This document shows, in pieces, positions 16,531 to 25,728 of a stretch of DNA of 53,657 nt. Source of the DNA: Pseudonocardia alaniniphila (lineage in GTDB: Bacteria > Actinomycetota > Actinomycetes > Mycobacteriales > Pseudonocardiaceae); NCBI RefSeq assembly GCF_022524485.1, contig NZ_JAKXMK010000052.1:1-53657 (forward strand), in the 5' to 3' direction. Position 1 is the first letter of the stretch, and every line of letters begins with the position of its first letter. The translations under genes and the position numbers were made by a program. The notes beneath the pieces were generated by a model. It saw only the letters and a list, made by a program, of their open reading frames with translations, searched no databases and was not told the origin of the DNA.

Positions 16531-18195
16531 ATGACCATCACCAGTGAGAACGCTGCGACCGACCCCGCCGACTTCACCCGGCAGCGCCCGATCCCGGACA
16601 ACCTGGTTCCGGATCTGAACGACGTGAACGCCTTCACCCACGACAAGCTCGCCTCCGAGCTCGTCCGGCAGTACGCCCCTTGGGCCTGGGCGCGAGCCGT
16701 GAGCCTCGGCTCGCGGGTATGGGATCTCCGGGTTCTCAAAGCGGCACGCGACGCGCAGCGGTACGTCCCTGAGTTACGGACCCTGGACCGGCTCGGCGAC
16801 GAGGTCTACGACGTCGAGTTCCACCCCGCCTACCACGAGCTGATGTCGCTGGGCTTCGGCTCCGGCGTGCACTCGCTGGCGTGGACCGCGAATCAGCCAG
16901 GTGCGCACTCGGCCCGCGCTGTGCTGTCCTACCTGTGGAACCAGATCGACGGCTCGACCGCCTGCCCGATCGGCATGGCGTACGCATCGATCCCGGTCCT
17001 GCGTAGCCAGCCCGAGCTGGCGCCGTGGGCCGAGGCGATCGCGACGGAGGGCTACGACCCGGCGGACGTGCCGATCCAGCAGAAGTCCGCCGGCACGATC
17101 GGCTACTTCATGACCGAGAAACACGGCGGCTCCGATCTGCGGGCCAACGTCACCGTCGCGCGCCCGCTCGCCCGCCGCGGCCCGGGTGAGATTTACCTGG
17201 TCAACGGCCACAAGTGGTTCGCGTCGGTGCCGATGTCGGATGCGTACCTGACCGTCGCCCAGACCGAAGGCGGGGTGTCCTGCCTTCTGGTTCCGCGCCG
17301 ACGTCCCGACGGCAGTCTCAACGGGATCACGATCAACCGGCTCAAGGACAAGCTGGGCAACAAGGCGAACGCCTCCTCGGAGATCGAGTACCGCGATGCC
17401 CTCGCCGTCCTCGTCGGCGAGGAGGGCAGGGGTGTGCGGACGATCCTGTCCTCGGCCGAGTACACGCGGCTGGACTTCGCCGTCGGCTCCGCCGGTCTGA
17501 TGCGGGCGGCTCTGTCGCAGTGCCTGCACTACAACGACAATCGCTTCGCGTTCGGCGCCCCGCTGTCGCAGCTGCCGATCCAGGCGCCCGTGCTGGCCGA
17601 CCTCGCGCTGGAATGGGCCGGGGCCGCTCACCTCGGGTTCCGCGTGGCCCGCGCCGAGGACCACCAGGACGACGTGTCCGAGAAGCTGGTCAGCCGTCTG
17701 CTGACCCCGGTGGCGAAGTTCTGGAACTGCCGGCGCGTATCGAGCGTGACCGAGGAGGTCATCCAGTCCATCGGCGGTAACGCCTACATCGAGGAGCACC
17801 CCTGCCCCCGCTACTACCGGGAGGCACCGCTGAACGCGATCTGGGAGGGCACCTCGAACATGATGGTGATGGACGTCGGACGCGTCCTCACCCGCGAGCC
17901 GAAGGCGATCGAGCCGGTGCTCGACGACATCCGCCCTGTCGCGGCCGAGTACCCGTTGCTGGCCGACGTCCTCGCCGAGATCGAGGAACTCGTGATGGCG
18001 CCCGAGGACACCACCCGCTATGTGGTGACCCGAATTGCGCTCGCGGTGCAGGCGGCGCTACTCGTCCAGCACGCGCCCACGGTCGTAGCCGACGCGTTCG
18101 TCACCTCACGGCTGGGGACCGGTTGGGGACCTGGATACGGCACGCTGCGCGACGTCGACTTCGAGGCCGTCATCGACTTCGCTCGGCTCGGCTGA
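16531..18195 (+). CDS. AidB-like acyl-CoA dehydrogenase
   Basis: 554-residue FAD enzyme of the AidB-like branch. Visible family signatures are FMTEKHGGSDLRANVT (flavin-binding segment near 190-205), VNGHKWFAS, and the C-terminal SIGGNAYIEEHPCPRYYREA with NAIWEGTSNMMVMDV. Members act on branched or short acyl-CoAs; E. coli AidB also binds DNA, which cannot be inferred here. The start ATG 16531 follows GGAGG closely. It is the last gene of the prpE-SDR set before a convergent permease. Confidence 0.9.
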   Translation: MTITSENAATDPADFTRQRPIPDNLVPDLNDVNAFTHDKLASELVRQYAPWAWARAVSLGSRVWDLRVLKAARDAQRYVPELRTLDRLGDEVYDVEFHPAYHELMSLGFGSGVHSLAWTANQPGAHSARAVLSYLWNQIDGSTACPIGMAYASIPVLRSQPELAPWAEAIATEGYDPADVPIQQKSAGTIGYFMTEKHGGSDLRANVTVARPLARRGPGEIYLVNGHKWFASVPMSDAYLTVAQTEGGVSCLLVPRRRPDGSLNGITINRLKDKLGNKANASSEIEYRDALAVLVGEEGRGVRTILSSAEYTRLDFAVGSAGLMRAALSQCLHYNDNRFAFGAPLSQLPIQAPVLADLALEWAGAAHLGFRVARAEDHQDDVSEKLVSRLLTPVAKFWNCRRVSSVTEEVIQSIGGNAYIEEHPCPRYYREAPLNAIWEGTSNMMVMDVGRVLTREPKAIEPVLDDIRPVAAEYPLLADVLAEIEELVMAPEDTTRYVVTRIALAVQAALLVQHAPTVVADAFVTSRLGTGWGPGYGTLRDVDFEAVIDFARLG

Positions 18196-18414
18196 TCGAC
18201 AGCTACGTTCCGCATTCATCGACGACAATATCTCGATAAATTCTTTCCACCCCGAATGGTGCTGGCTACGGTGTGTTTGCTCGGCACATGGGCCGCTGCA
18301 TCGAGGAAAAGATTCAGCGCTCGACCGATGGGGGTGCCGAGATCAAATCCATCTACCCGCCGCCGACCGCTCAGCGCATGTCTCCTCGACCGCCGCACTG
18401 ATCCACGAGCATTG

Positions 18415-19815
18415 TCAACGCTCGACCACGAGTCGTCCGCTGAAGCGGAAGTAGACGGCGATCAGAATGCCGATGATCAGCCAGCCGACGCCGACGACCT
18501 TGGCATTCGTGTCGGCGCTCCAGAGTGCGTAGAGCAGCACCGCGGTGCCGATGACCGGGGAGATCCAGTGGACGAGCACCTTGCGGCTGCGGCCGCGGAC
18601 GCCGAAGTGCACGAGTACCGCGATGTGCAGCAGGATGTAGGCGGTCAGCGCGCCGAAGGTCACCAGCGTCGTCAGTACTTCTTCCTCCTGGGTGCCGGCG
18701 ATTCCGATCACCAGCGACAGCAGGGCGATGAACAGCATCGCGTTGCGCGGCACTCCGTTCGCGCTCACCGTCGACAGGAACCGGGGAAGTTGCCGGTCGC
18801 GGGCCATGCTGAACACCAGCCGGGACGACGTCGCCTGTGAGGCGATCGAGTTGGCGAAGATCGCGATCAGGGCCGAGGTGAGCGTGACCAGCACCTTGAA
18901 CCAGCCCCCGACGACCCGGCCGGCGAGGTCGTAGAAGGCGCTGCTGGTGGCGTCCCCGTCGGGGAAGGTGGTGCCCTGCGGGACGTAGATCGCGGCCAGA
19001 TACACCTGCAGCACGAACAGAATCGTCACAGCCACCAGCACGATCATGGTCGCCTTCGCCACGGCGCGGCCCCCGCCGCGGGCTTCCTCGTTCAGCGTCG
19101 AGATCGCGTCGAATCCGATGAAGGTGAATGCGGCGATCGGGATGGCGCCGAACACGATGCTCCACGAGAACCGGTCCGGGTCGAAAAACGGCCACAGCAC
19201 CAGGTGGGCCCGTAGTTGGACGAGGTCGGACAGCACCCAGACCACGAAGATGGCGAGCACGACGAGCTGGATGAGGAGGAACACCTTGTTCATCGTCGCG
19301 GTGACGGCCATCCCGCCGAGGTTGATGCCGGCCGCGAGCACCACGAAGACGATGATCCAGGCCCAGGCGGGCACCGCGGACCACAGACTGACCATTGCGG
19401 CGGCCGAGAACACCGACGCCAACGCCGGCAACAGCAGGTAGTCCAGGAGGATCGCCCAGCCGGCGAGAAATCCCACGAAGCTGTTGAGCCCCAGCCGCAC
19501 ATAGGAGTAGACCGACCCGGCAATGGGATAGTGCAGCGCCATCTCGCGGTAGGACAGGCCGCTGAACATCATCGCGACCGCGGCGACCACGAAGACCAGC
19601 CCCACCATGCCCGCGGAGGAATTGAAGATGAGCCCGAACACCGCAAGCGGCGCGATCGGCACCATGTAGATCAGCCCGTAGACGACCACGTCGGCCAGCG
19701 ACATCGTCCGGCGCAGCTCCTGCCGGTAGCCGAACTCCTCCAGCGTGGGCGCGCCGGGTTGCTGCGCGGAGCCGGTGGCTCCGGGGCCCGGGCCGGGGTG
19801 GCCGGGCTCAGTCAT
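18415..19815 (-). CDS. APC-superfamily amino acid permease
   Basis: 466-residue integral membrane protein with about 12 hydrophobic segments. APC motifs are GLIYMVPIAPLAVFG in TM1, YREMALHYPIAGSVYSYV in the TM2-TM3 region, FIGFDAISTLNEEARGG near the middle, and SRLVFSMARDRQLPRFLS in the cytosolic loop. It probably imports an amino acid or amine by proton coupling; the substrate is unknown. Its ATG overlaps the end of the upstream hydrolase gene by 8 bases, so the two are co-translated. A peptidase plus an amino acid permease would suit peptide or iminoacid use. Confidence 0.9.
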   Translation of the reverse strand: MTEPGHPGPGPGATGSAQQPGAPTLEEFGYRQELRRTMSLADVVVYGLIYMVPIAPLAVFGLIFNSSAGMVGLVFVVAAVAMMFSGLSYREMALHYPIAGSVYSYVRLGLNSFVGFLAGWAILLDYLLLPALASVFSAAAMVSLWSAVPAWAWIIVFVVLAAGINLGGMAVTATMNKVFLLIQLVVLAIFVVWVLSDLVQLRAHLVLWPFFDPDRFSWSIVFGAIPIAAFTFIGFDAISTLNEEARGGGRAVAKATMIVLVAVTILFVLQVYLAAIYVPQGTTFPDGDATSSAFYDLAGRVVGGWFKVLVTLTSALIAIFANSIASQATSSRLVFSMARDRQLPRFLSTVSANGVPRNAMLFIALLSLVIGIAGTQEEEVLTTLVTFGALTAYILLHIAVLVHFGVRGRSRKVLVHWISPVIGTAVLLYALWSADTNAKVVGVGWLIIGILIAVYFRFSGRLVVER

Positions 19816-20737
19816 GCCGGCGGAGGAACGCGCCCACGACGCGGGTGAACTCCGCCGGCGTCTCGAGGTGCGGGATGTGGCTCGCGCCGGCGAACTCGTG
19901 GTGGCGAACGTCCCTGATGCGCTCCACGAACGGTGCCCACGCCTGGGGGCGTGCCTCGTCGTGCTCCCCGCTCAGCACGAGGGTCGGGGCGCCCACGCCG
20001 TCGAGACGGTCGACGATGGACCAGCCGACGAGCGTGCCGGTGATCGTGAACTCGCTGGGTCCGAACATGGTGCCGTAGACGGTCGGGTCGTTCTCCACAT
20101 TCGCGAAGCTGTCCTGCAGGTCCTGGGGCCACGGATCCAGCCGGCAGATGTGCTGTCGGTAGAACTGATCCACCACGGAGAGGTATTCGGCACTGTCCGT
20201 CGTGCCGGCCCGCTCCTGCTCGGCGATGAGCTCCTGGGTCTCACGCGGCATCGCACGCAGCAGCTCATTGATGCCCTGCGCGAACAGCGGCATCGATGCC
20301 AACCCGTTGGCCAGGGTCATGCTCCGCACCCCGTCGGGGTGCCTCAGCACGTACTCCGGTGCGAGCATCGCGCCCCACGAGTGTCCGAGCAGGTGGAACC
20401 CGTCGAGGAGCCCTAGCCGCTCCACGAGGTTGCGAAGCTCGTCGACGAACAGCTCGACGGTCCAGAACTGCGCCGGCGCGTCGGGCAGGTGGCTGCTGTT
20501 GCCGCAGCCGAGCTGGTCGTAGTGCACCACGCGGCGCCCGTCGTGCCCGAGGGCTCCTATGGCGAGCGTGTAGTTGTGCGCCATGCCGGGGCCGCCGTGC
20601 AGGACCACGACCGGAAGGCGGTCGTCATTCGGCTCTGCGGGATGAAACATCCGCACCCACGTCCAGTGGTCACCGAACGGAAGCGTCGATGTCTCGACAC
20701 GCCCGGGGACCGCAGCGTCGTCGGCGGTCGATTCCAT
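19808..20737 (-). CDS. Proline iminopeptidase-family alpha/beta hydrolase
   Basis: 309-residue alpha/beta hydrolase. Features of the proline iminopeptidase group are VVLHGGPGMAHNY (oxyanion hole) near residue 40, YDQLGCGNSS, the nucleophile elbow GHSWGAM near 115, an Asp in the LSGEHDEA segment and a His in AGASHIPHLETP. It should release N-terminal proline or hydrolyse related amides in the cytosol. ATG 20737 was taken as start; no clear ribosome-binding site distinguishes it from the in-frame GTG 12 nt upstream. It overlaps the APC permease gene (8 bp), so they form an operon. Confidence 0.88.
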   Translation of the reverse strand: MESTADDAAVPGRVETSTLPFGDHWTWVRMFHPAEPNDDRLPVVVLHGGPGMAHNYTLAIGALGHDGRRVVHYDQLGCGNSSHLPDAPAQFWTVELFVDELRNLVERLGLLDGFHLLGHSWGAMLAPEYVLRHPDGVRSMTLANGLASMPLFAQGINELLRAMPRETQELIAEQERAGTTDSAEYLSVVDQFYRQHICRLDPWPQDLQDSFANVENDPTVYGTMFGPSEFTITGTLVGWSIVDRLDGVGAPTLVLSGEHDEARPQAWAPFVERIRDVRHHEFAGASHIPHLETPAEFTRVVGAFLRRHD

Positions 20738-21814
20738 TCTCGAATCCACGACGGTGACTGAAACACGGAAACGACCGGTTATCAACGCCTTTGAATATGA
20801 GTTTTTTGAATGGCGCCCACCGTGGTCGCCCTCGACACCACGGCCGGGAGACCTGGTTGCCGTCGTGTTCGAATCCTCGCCGAGCGCACCGACCTCCCTC
20901 TCGATACTGCATGTTCGAATTGCGGCGAATTCGCCCGGTGTGTCGCATCGTTCCCATCTGATACCGCGATTCTGATCGCCGCGTGTGCGCACTGCCTGCG
21001 GCTCGGGCGACGCTCGCCTGGTTTCCGGGGATAAAATCGAAATGTCAGCTGATCCGAGTATGTACTCCGTGTGGAGAACTCGCGTCTTGTCCTGAAAGTG
21101 GCGCTGCCCGCCGTGGTCGGGTGCCCGTCAGTGATGATCCGGTCAATCGGCGCGCGGTCGGAATCAATCGATGATCAACCGGAAATCGGCTTACAGTAGA
21201 CGTGATCGCCACGTATCCTGGAAGGGTCTCGTGCCGGGCGAGGACGGTGAAAGGGGCAACGGTCGACAATAGGGCTGAACACCCGAGATCACGGCAACGA
21301 ATAGGAGCAGCGTGATCCGGGCGCGTTGTGGCCCTGCAGTGCCGACCCGTCCCGGCGGAGCGGCGGACGATGAGGAGTTCCACCTCCCTGTGACCGAGGT
21401 GTGGGTGCGCGGATGACATCGATGAAGATTGACCGGATACGGCGACTGCCTCGACAGAAGGACGTGCTACGCGCCAATCTGAGACCGAGCACGACCACCG
21501 CTGATATCGCCCCTGCGGTCCATCCGTAGGCGCTCTGGCATCTCCCACTGCGTCCGCGTCGGCGACGCGACGCACGTGGCTCGATTCGCTGTCCGACCGT
21601 CGGATCGGACTGCCGTCTTCACGTGAGCACCGCTCCCACGGCCGTGGCCCGGTTCGCCGAGGCCATGGGCGTACTCACGCTGCGATACCTGACGGACATG
21701 GACCGCTTGCACCCTGTTCGCGGAGCACACCGCCACCGTCATCCGCGTCGCGAAATCGGAAAGGCATCGCTCGGAGGCGAACCCGGGCGTGCTTCGAAAG
21801 CTGGAGGAAAAAAC
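20738..21814 (+). other. Long intergenic region with no recognised gene
   Basis: About 1.1 kb between the divergent hydrolase and carbonic anhydrase genes. Short open frames exist on both strands, but none has a recognisable motif, a good ribosome-binding site and sustained codon bias. The first ~80 bp (20750-20810) are A/T-richer and probably hold the hydrolase promoter. A stretch at 21623-21770 has protein-like composition, but its reading frames do not continue. It may be degraded coding DNA. Confidence 0.4.
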
Positions 21815-22564
21815 GTGATCCACTCCCGACGGTCGTTCTTGATCGGTGTGCCCATCGTGGCCGCGGCGACGGTGGTGGCGACGTCCACATCGGCGATCGC
21901 CGCCCCGTCCCACCAGAGCCCGATCGCCATCCGGTCCCGATCCGCTGTGGATGACCCCGAGCTCCCCGAACTCGTCATCGACTACCCCGACCACGTCGAC
22001 CTGCACGTCCACTACGTCCGGCACGACATGGACAACCCCGCCGGCTGCACCATCCGCGGCCCCGAGGAAACCATCCAAGCCGACGTCCCCGCGGGCACCG
22101 CCGCTGTACGCATCGCCGGCGTGCGCTACGAGTTGCTGCAATTCCACTTCCACACCCGCTCCGAGCACGTACTGGATGGCCACCACTACTCCCTCGAACA
22201 GCACTACGTCCACCGTGGACCACATGGCCAGACCCTCGTCATCGCGCTCTTCCTCACCCACGGCGGACGCGGCGGCACCCCCCAGGACGCGGTACTGCAC
22301 ACCCTTCCCCAGGAGTGCGGCAACGACCGCGATATCGCCGTCAACCTCGAGAAATCACTGCCCGGCGACCTGTCCACATTCCGCTACGACGGCTCACTGA
22401 CCACCGCGCCCTACACCGAAGGCGTCTCGTGGCTGATCCTGCGCCGGCACCACGCCGTCACCGACGCCAGCGTCAACGGCTTCGAGAAACTCTTCCCCAA
22501 AGGCAACGCACGCAAGCTGCAACCGCTGAACAACCGAACCGTGCGCTACCGCCGGCAGCGCTAG
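21815..22564 (+). CDS. Tat-exported alpha-type carbonic anhydrase
   Basis: 249-residue secreted zinc enzyme interconverting CO2 and bicarbonate. The N-terminus carries a twin-arginine motif SRRSFLIG followed by a hydrophobic stretch and an Ala-rich cleavage region (SAIAAPS). Zinc ligands are the two His of QFHFHTRSEH and the third in SLEQHYVH; SLTTAPYTEGVSW contains the conserved Thr. QSPI follows the signal peptide almost directly, so the usual segment with WSY..GPEHWG before it is missing, and the normally Cys-containing TTPPC reads TTAPY. GTG 21815 has GGAGGAAAA upstream. Fold and metal site look intact; the short N-terminus leaves activity uncertain. Confidence 0.85.
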   Translation: MIHSRRSFLIGVPIVAAATVVATSTSAIAAPSHQSPIAIRSRSAVDDPELPELVIDYPDHVDLHVHYVRHDMDNPAGCTIRGPEETIQADVPAGTAAVRIAGVRYELLQFHFHTRSEHVLDGHHYSLEQHYVHRGPHGQTLVIALFLTHGGRGGTPQDAVLHTLPQECGNDRDIAVNLEKSLPGDLSTFRYDGSLTTAPYTEGVSWLILRRHHAVTDASVNGFEKLFPKGNARKLQPLNNRTVRYRRQR

Positions 22565-22682
22565 CCCAGCCCGGCGACCCACGGCAGAGCCGGTCACATC
22601 GACTACGTGCGCTTCGGGTGGGGTGCGCCGATTACTGCGCACAGATGGTCGGGTTCGAATCCAGCCGTCCCGACAGGACGAT

Positions 22683-22718
22683 GGGCGGCTCCTTACGTCT
22701 GCGTCTGGGGAGCCGCCC
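22683..22718 (+). terminator. Hairpin terminator after the carbonic anhydrase gene
   Basis: GGGCGGCTCC at 22683-22692 pairs perfectly with GGAGCCGCCC at 22709-22718 (10 bp, 16-nt loop). Only a weak T-run (CTCTTTT) follows about 15 bp later, as is common in actinomycetes. Confidence 0.6.
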
Positions 22719-22789
22719 ACGTCCACGGATCGTCTCTTTTGCGTCTATGTTGACGCGTCAGTGTCGTGATGCTGCAAGTAATGGTTCAG

Positions 22790-23262
22790 CGAATGCGGCA
22801 CGACGCACTGCGGGCCACCGAGAAGATGATCATGCTCGACGCCCTGTCCGAGGGTCGCGCTGTTCGGAATCGGTCGCGGCCTCTCCCGCAAGCAGTACGT
22901 GCCTCTCCGCGTGGACATGGGGGAGTCACGCGACCGCTTCGACGAGGCCGCCGCGATGATCCTTCGCGCGCTCGAAACCAGGGTCATCGCAGGCGGCGGA
23001 CCCTTCTACACGCAGCCTGAGGTCGAGCTCCGTCCGCGTCCCGAGTCCTCCTTCGCGGATCGTGGCGAACTCGCCGGACTCCGTCCGCTCGGCCGTGGCG
23101 GCGAAGGCCAGGCTGCTGGCCCTCGTCACCGGTCCGATCGAGGACGGCATGGCGGGCGAGCACTTCGAGGGCATCAGTCGCTACGCCCGGCACGACGAGC
23201 AGGCCCGCCGGCTCCGCGAGTTCGTGCTGGAGAACACCTCCGCCCGCTACGCAACCTCTTGA
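22790..23262 (+). pseudogene. LLM-class flavin-dependent oxidoreductase remnant
   Basis: Successive frames spell a bacterial-luciferase-like protein: TEKMIMLDALSEGRA, then FGIGRGLSRKQYVPLRVDMGESRDRFDEAAAMIL, then PFYTQPEVELRPRPE, then SSPDSVRSAVAAKARLLALVTGPIEDGM and a C-terminal FEGISRYARHDEQARR. At least three frame changes and the loss of the first ~90 residues and other segments are evident. The match is to the family middle and C-terminal half. No function is expected. Confidence 0.75.
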
Positions 23263-23287
23263 CAGGCGAGGCCGCTCTTCCTAACCT
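23259..23287 (+). promoter_or_regulatory. Sigma-70-type promoter for the PNPOx-like gene
   Basis: TTGACA (23259-23264), 17-nt spacer and TAACCT (23282-23287), i.e. a consensus -35 and a TANNNT -10. It overlaps the end of the decayed LLM gene. Transcription would start about 28 bp before ATG 23323, through an A/T-rich stretch (GAATATATATTT) that could be an operator. Confidence 0.6.
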
Positions 23288-23322
23288 CTGAATATATATT
23301 TGGTGGTTATAAGGGAGCGATC

Positions 23323-23955
23323 ATGGCCCTCAGGTTCGCCGAGTTGCTGTTCACTCGGGCCGTCCGCGCTGCGCAGGCTCGATACGGCGGCAGGGCGGAC
23401 CGCCTGCTCACCGCCGCCGATCCGCGCGACCGGCTCGGGCCCGACGAGGTGGAGTTCCTTCAGACTCGCGACGGGTTCCACCTCGCCACGGTCGGCGAGA
23501 CGGGCTGGCCGTACGTGCAGTTCCGTGGAGGGCCGCCCGGGTTCCTGCAGGTGCTCGACGAGCGCACCATCGCCTGGGCTGACTTCCGAGGCAACCGCCA
23601 GTACGTGAGCACCGGCAACCTCGATCCGGCAGGGGAGGCGCGGGTGGCGATCATCGCCATGGACCACGCCCGGCAACTGCGTATCAAGCTGCTCGGGACC
23701 GCGCAGATCATCGATGCCGACGCCGACCCCGAGCTCGCGGCGCGGGTGACCGTGCCTGGTTACCGCGCGGTCGTGGAGCGGATCGTGGTGGTGACGCTCG
23801 CGGCATTCGACTGGAACTGCCCGCAGCACATCACGCCCCGATACACCGCCGAGGAACTGCAGGACGTCATGGCTCCGCTGGTGGCGGAGCTGGAGCAACT
23901 GCGTGCCGAGAACGCCCGGCTCCGCTCCGCCGACCCGCGGGTCAGGGCAGGCTGA
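23323..23955 (+). CDS. Pyridoxamine 5'-phosphate oxidase-related flavin/F420-binding protein
   Basis: 210-residue protein with a split-barrel flavin-binding fold: FHLATVGETGWPYVQFRGGPPGFLQVLDERTIAWADFRGNRQYVSTGNL covers residues ~50-100, followed by RVAIIAMDHARQLRIKLLGTAQIID and an HITPRYTAEELQ segment. A short C-terminal coiled stretch (VAELEQLRAENARLR) may mediate oligomerisation. Substrate and electron donor are not visible. ATG 23323 has AAGGGAG upstream and a clear promoter. The downstream MFS gene is broken. Confidence 0.85.
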   Translation: MALRFAELLFTRAVRAAQARYGGRADRLLTAADPRDRLGPDEVEFLQTRDGFHLATVGETGWPYVQFRGGPPGFLQVLDERTIAWADFRGNRQYVSTGNLDPAGEARVAIIAMDHARQLRIKLLGTAQIIDADADPELAARVTVPGYRAVVERIVVVTLAAFDWNCPQHITPRYTAEELQDVMAPLVAELEQLRAENARLRSADPRVRAG

Positions 23956-24052
23956 GGATCTCGACGCGGCGCGTGCGGGCAGCCTGGCAGGCGTCGAGCG
24001 GTCCTTCAGCCAGAGGTCGTTCGGCGCGCACCCGCTCGGCGGTTGGGCGCCC

Positions 24053-24640
24053 ATGGCCGCTCGGCGTCGCCTGCGGCGAGCCGGCCAGACCACAGCCACC
24101 GAGCTCAGCCGACGCCGACGATTCCTGGTTCTCGCGATCTGTTGCGCCAGCGTGCTCGTCGTGGTCATGGACATCTCCATCGTCAACGTCGCGCTGCCGG
24201 TGATCCGTCACGATCTGCGCGCCTCGGTGTCCGGCCTGCAGTGGACGGTCGACGCGTACACGCTGGTGCCGGCCGGCTTCCTGGTGCTGGCCGGTTCCAT
24301 CGCCGATCGGATCGGCCGACGGCGAATCCCCTAGGTCGGACTCGCCGCGTTCGGGCTCGGTTCATTGCTGTGCGGCCTGGCGCCGAGCATCGACTGGCTG
24401 ATCGCGGCGCGTGCCCGGCGGGCCGTCGGTGGATCGATGCTCAACCCGGTGGCAGTGGCGTTCGTCGCCACCACGTTCCCGGGATCCTTGCCCTGCGGTT
24501 GCTCAGCACCGGGCGCTGGGCCTCAGCCACGGCTTTGCGGGCCGCAACATTGTTCGACGGCGTGGACAACGGCGCAGCGGCGGCCCGGGCACGCGGCGGC
24601 GGTGTCCACGCCTGCGGGAACTGTTGAGCGTGATCCGCCG
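24053..24640 (+). pseudogene. MFS drug-type transporter remnant (truncated)
   Basis: The frame from 24053 encodes FLVLAICCASVLVVVMDISIVNVALPVIRHDL, the TM1 signature of 14-TM (DHA2/EmrB) MFS exporters, then WTVDAYTLVPAGFLVLAGSIADRIGRRR, where a TAG stop occurs (24332-24334). The same frame continues after it with GLAAFGLGSLLCGLAPSIDWLIAARA and GGSMLNPVAVAFVATTF, then loses homology after about 24490; the last ~100 bp contain scattered matches (GRWASATALRAAT). At least ten of fourteen helices are absent. Confidence 0.8.
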
Positions 24641-24814
24641 TGGACCACATGGTCTGCGGGACGTGGCGGACGGACCTATCCTCGGTGTTTCGCTGTACCC
24701 GCGCCCGCACTCAGCAGGGCCGCGTGACGGCCGGCGACCGGTTCGTGCCTGACATGCCGAGCCGGGTGACGAACCGATCGCCGGCGAGATCGACAACAGG
24801 GAGGCGAATCGATC

Positions 24815-25012
24815 ATGCAGGTGCAGGGCTATCCACTGGAATGCGTGACACCCGAGGGTAAACGGATGCTCGTCGTCGGTTGGGTCGAGATCGGAGGCAC
24901 GCTCGGCGGAGGCGAGATGCCCGCCCCGTGCGTCGTCAGCCTTGACGGGGAAAAATCCGAGTTGCACGCGCTGACAGGCCCGGTCGAGTTCCGGCTACCG
25001 AGCGGGCATTAG
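24815..25012 (+). CDS. Small hypothetical protein, possibly truncated
   Basis: 65 residues beginning MQVQGYPLECVTPEGKRMLVVGWVEIG. GGGAGG lies about 11 nt before the ATG. Codon bias fits the genome. No family was recognised. The frame continues past the TAG with about 18 sensible codons (YLHRTQDGVVPRGRTAV) to TGA near 25070, so the TAG may be a mutation in a slightly longer gene of ~85 codons. The surrounding decay makes this plausible. Confidence 0.4.
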   Translation: MQVQGYPLECVTPEGKRMLVVGWVEIGGTLGGGEMPAPCVVSLDGEKSELHALTGPVEFRLPSGH

Positions 25013-25196
25013 TACCTGCACCGAACCCAGGACGGCGTCGTACCGCGTGGCCGCACCGCGGTGATGGCCTGACTGACAGCACAGCCACAACTGCGACGTA
25101 CGGACTGCGACGGCCAAGGTCTATCGCTGGACCGCGCCCTGACGCGTCACGGAACGGGTGCTCTTCGCCTGCGTCCGCGGACCACGTCGGAACGGT

Positions 25197-25670
25197 TTAT
25201 GCGTCCCGCCCGCCCTGTTCCTCGTCGAGGGCGCTGACCAGCCGATCCAGAATGCGCATCGCATTGTCGAACTCCGCGGGGCCGACGTGGTCACCCCACG
25301 CCGTCTCGATCTCGGCGACCCTCTTCCCGGCCAGTGTGAGGACCTCCCGCCCGCGGACGGTGGGGAAGATCAGCTTGGCGCGTCCGTCGGCAGGGTCACG
25401 GCGACGCTCGAGGTAGCCCTTGCGCTGGAGGTCGTCGACCAGTTCGGCACAGGCTGCGAGGCTCAGCTGTGCCCGGCGCGCCAGCGTCGTGAGGCGGACG
25501 CCGTCCACGCCGACATTCCCGAAGATGTGCAGGTGCGCGTCCCGCATATCGGTGACACCGTTCTCGGCCGCCACCGCGAGGACCTCCCGGCGGAAGCGCT
25601 GGAGGAGGCGGACGAGGAGCTGTCCCACCGCCAGGCGGTCGGTCGGCAGTGGCCGGGTTGACGATCCCAC
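25197..25670 (-). CDS. MarR-family transcriptional regulator
   Basis: 157-residue winged-helix regulator. The DNA-binding core is VRLTTLARRAQLSLAACAELVDDLQRKGYLERRRDPADGRAKLIFPT, i.e. recognition helix plus the wing with the family DPADGRAK motif; flanking helices form the dimer interface. The chosen GTG (25670) leaves the perfect palindrome 12 bp upstream in the promoter region. It is divergent from an alpha/beta hydrolase. Such an arrangement normally means autoregulation and repression of the neighbour, relieved by a small ligand. Confidence 0.88.
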   Translation of the reverse strand: MGSSTRPLPTDRLAVGQLLVRLLQRFRREVLAVAAENGVTDMRDAHLHIFGNVGVDGVRLTTLARRAQLSLAACAELVDDLQRKGYLERRRDPADGRAKLIFPTVRGREVLTLAGKRVAEIETAWGDHVGPAEFDNAMRILDRLVSALDEEQGGRDA

Positions 25671-25681
25671 GATCGAGCACA

Positions 25682-25717
25682 ATACTCCGGAATCCGAAGC
25701 ATCGGATTCCGGAGTAT
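25682..25717. promoter_or_regulatory. Perfect 36-bp palindrome, probable MarR operator
   Basis: ATACTCCGGAATCCGA (25682-25697), 4-nt spacer AGCA and the exact reverse complement TCGGATTCCGGAGTAT (25702-25717). Each arm holds a smaller near-palindrome, ACTCCGGAAT. The right arm ends 2 nt before the GGAGGAG ribosome-binding site of the hydrolase, and the left arm is 12 bp from the MarR start, so binding would cover both promoters. Confidence 0.75.
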
Positions 25718-25728
25718 CTGGAGGAGAC

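Noticed and set aside
22640..22680. GGGTTCGAATCC resembles a tRNA T-loop and could mark a tRNA end or att site
   Set aside because: The flanking T-stem pairs poorly and no acceptor stem, D-arm or anticodon arm can be formed upstream; the likeness is limited to about 12 bases.
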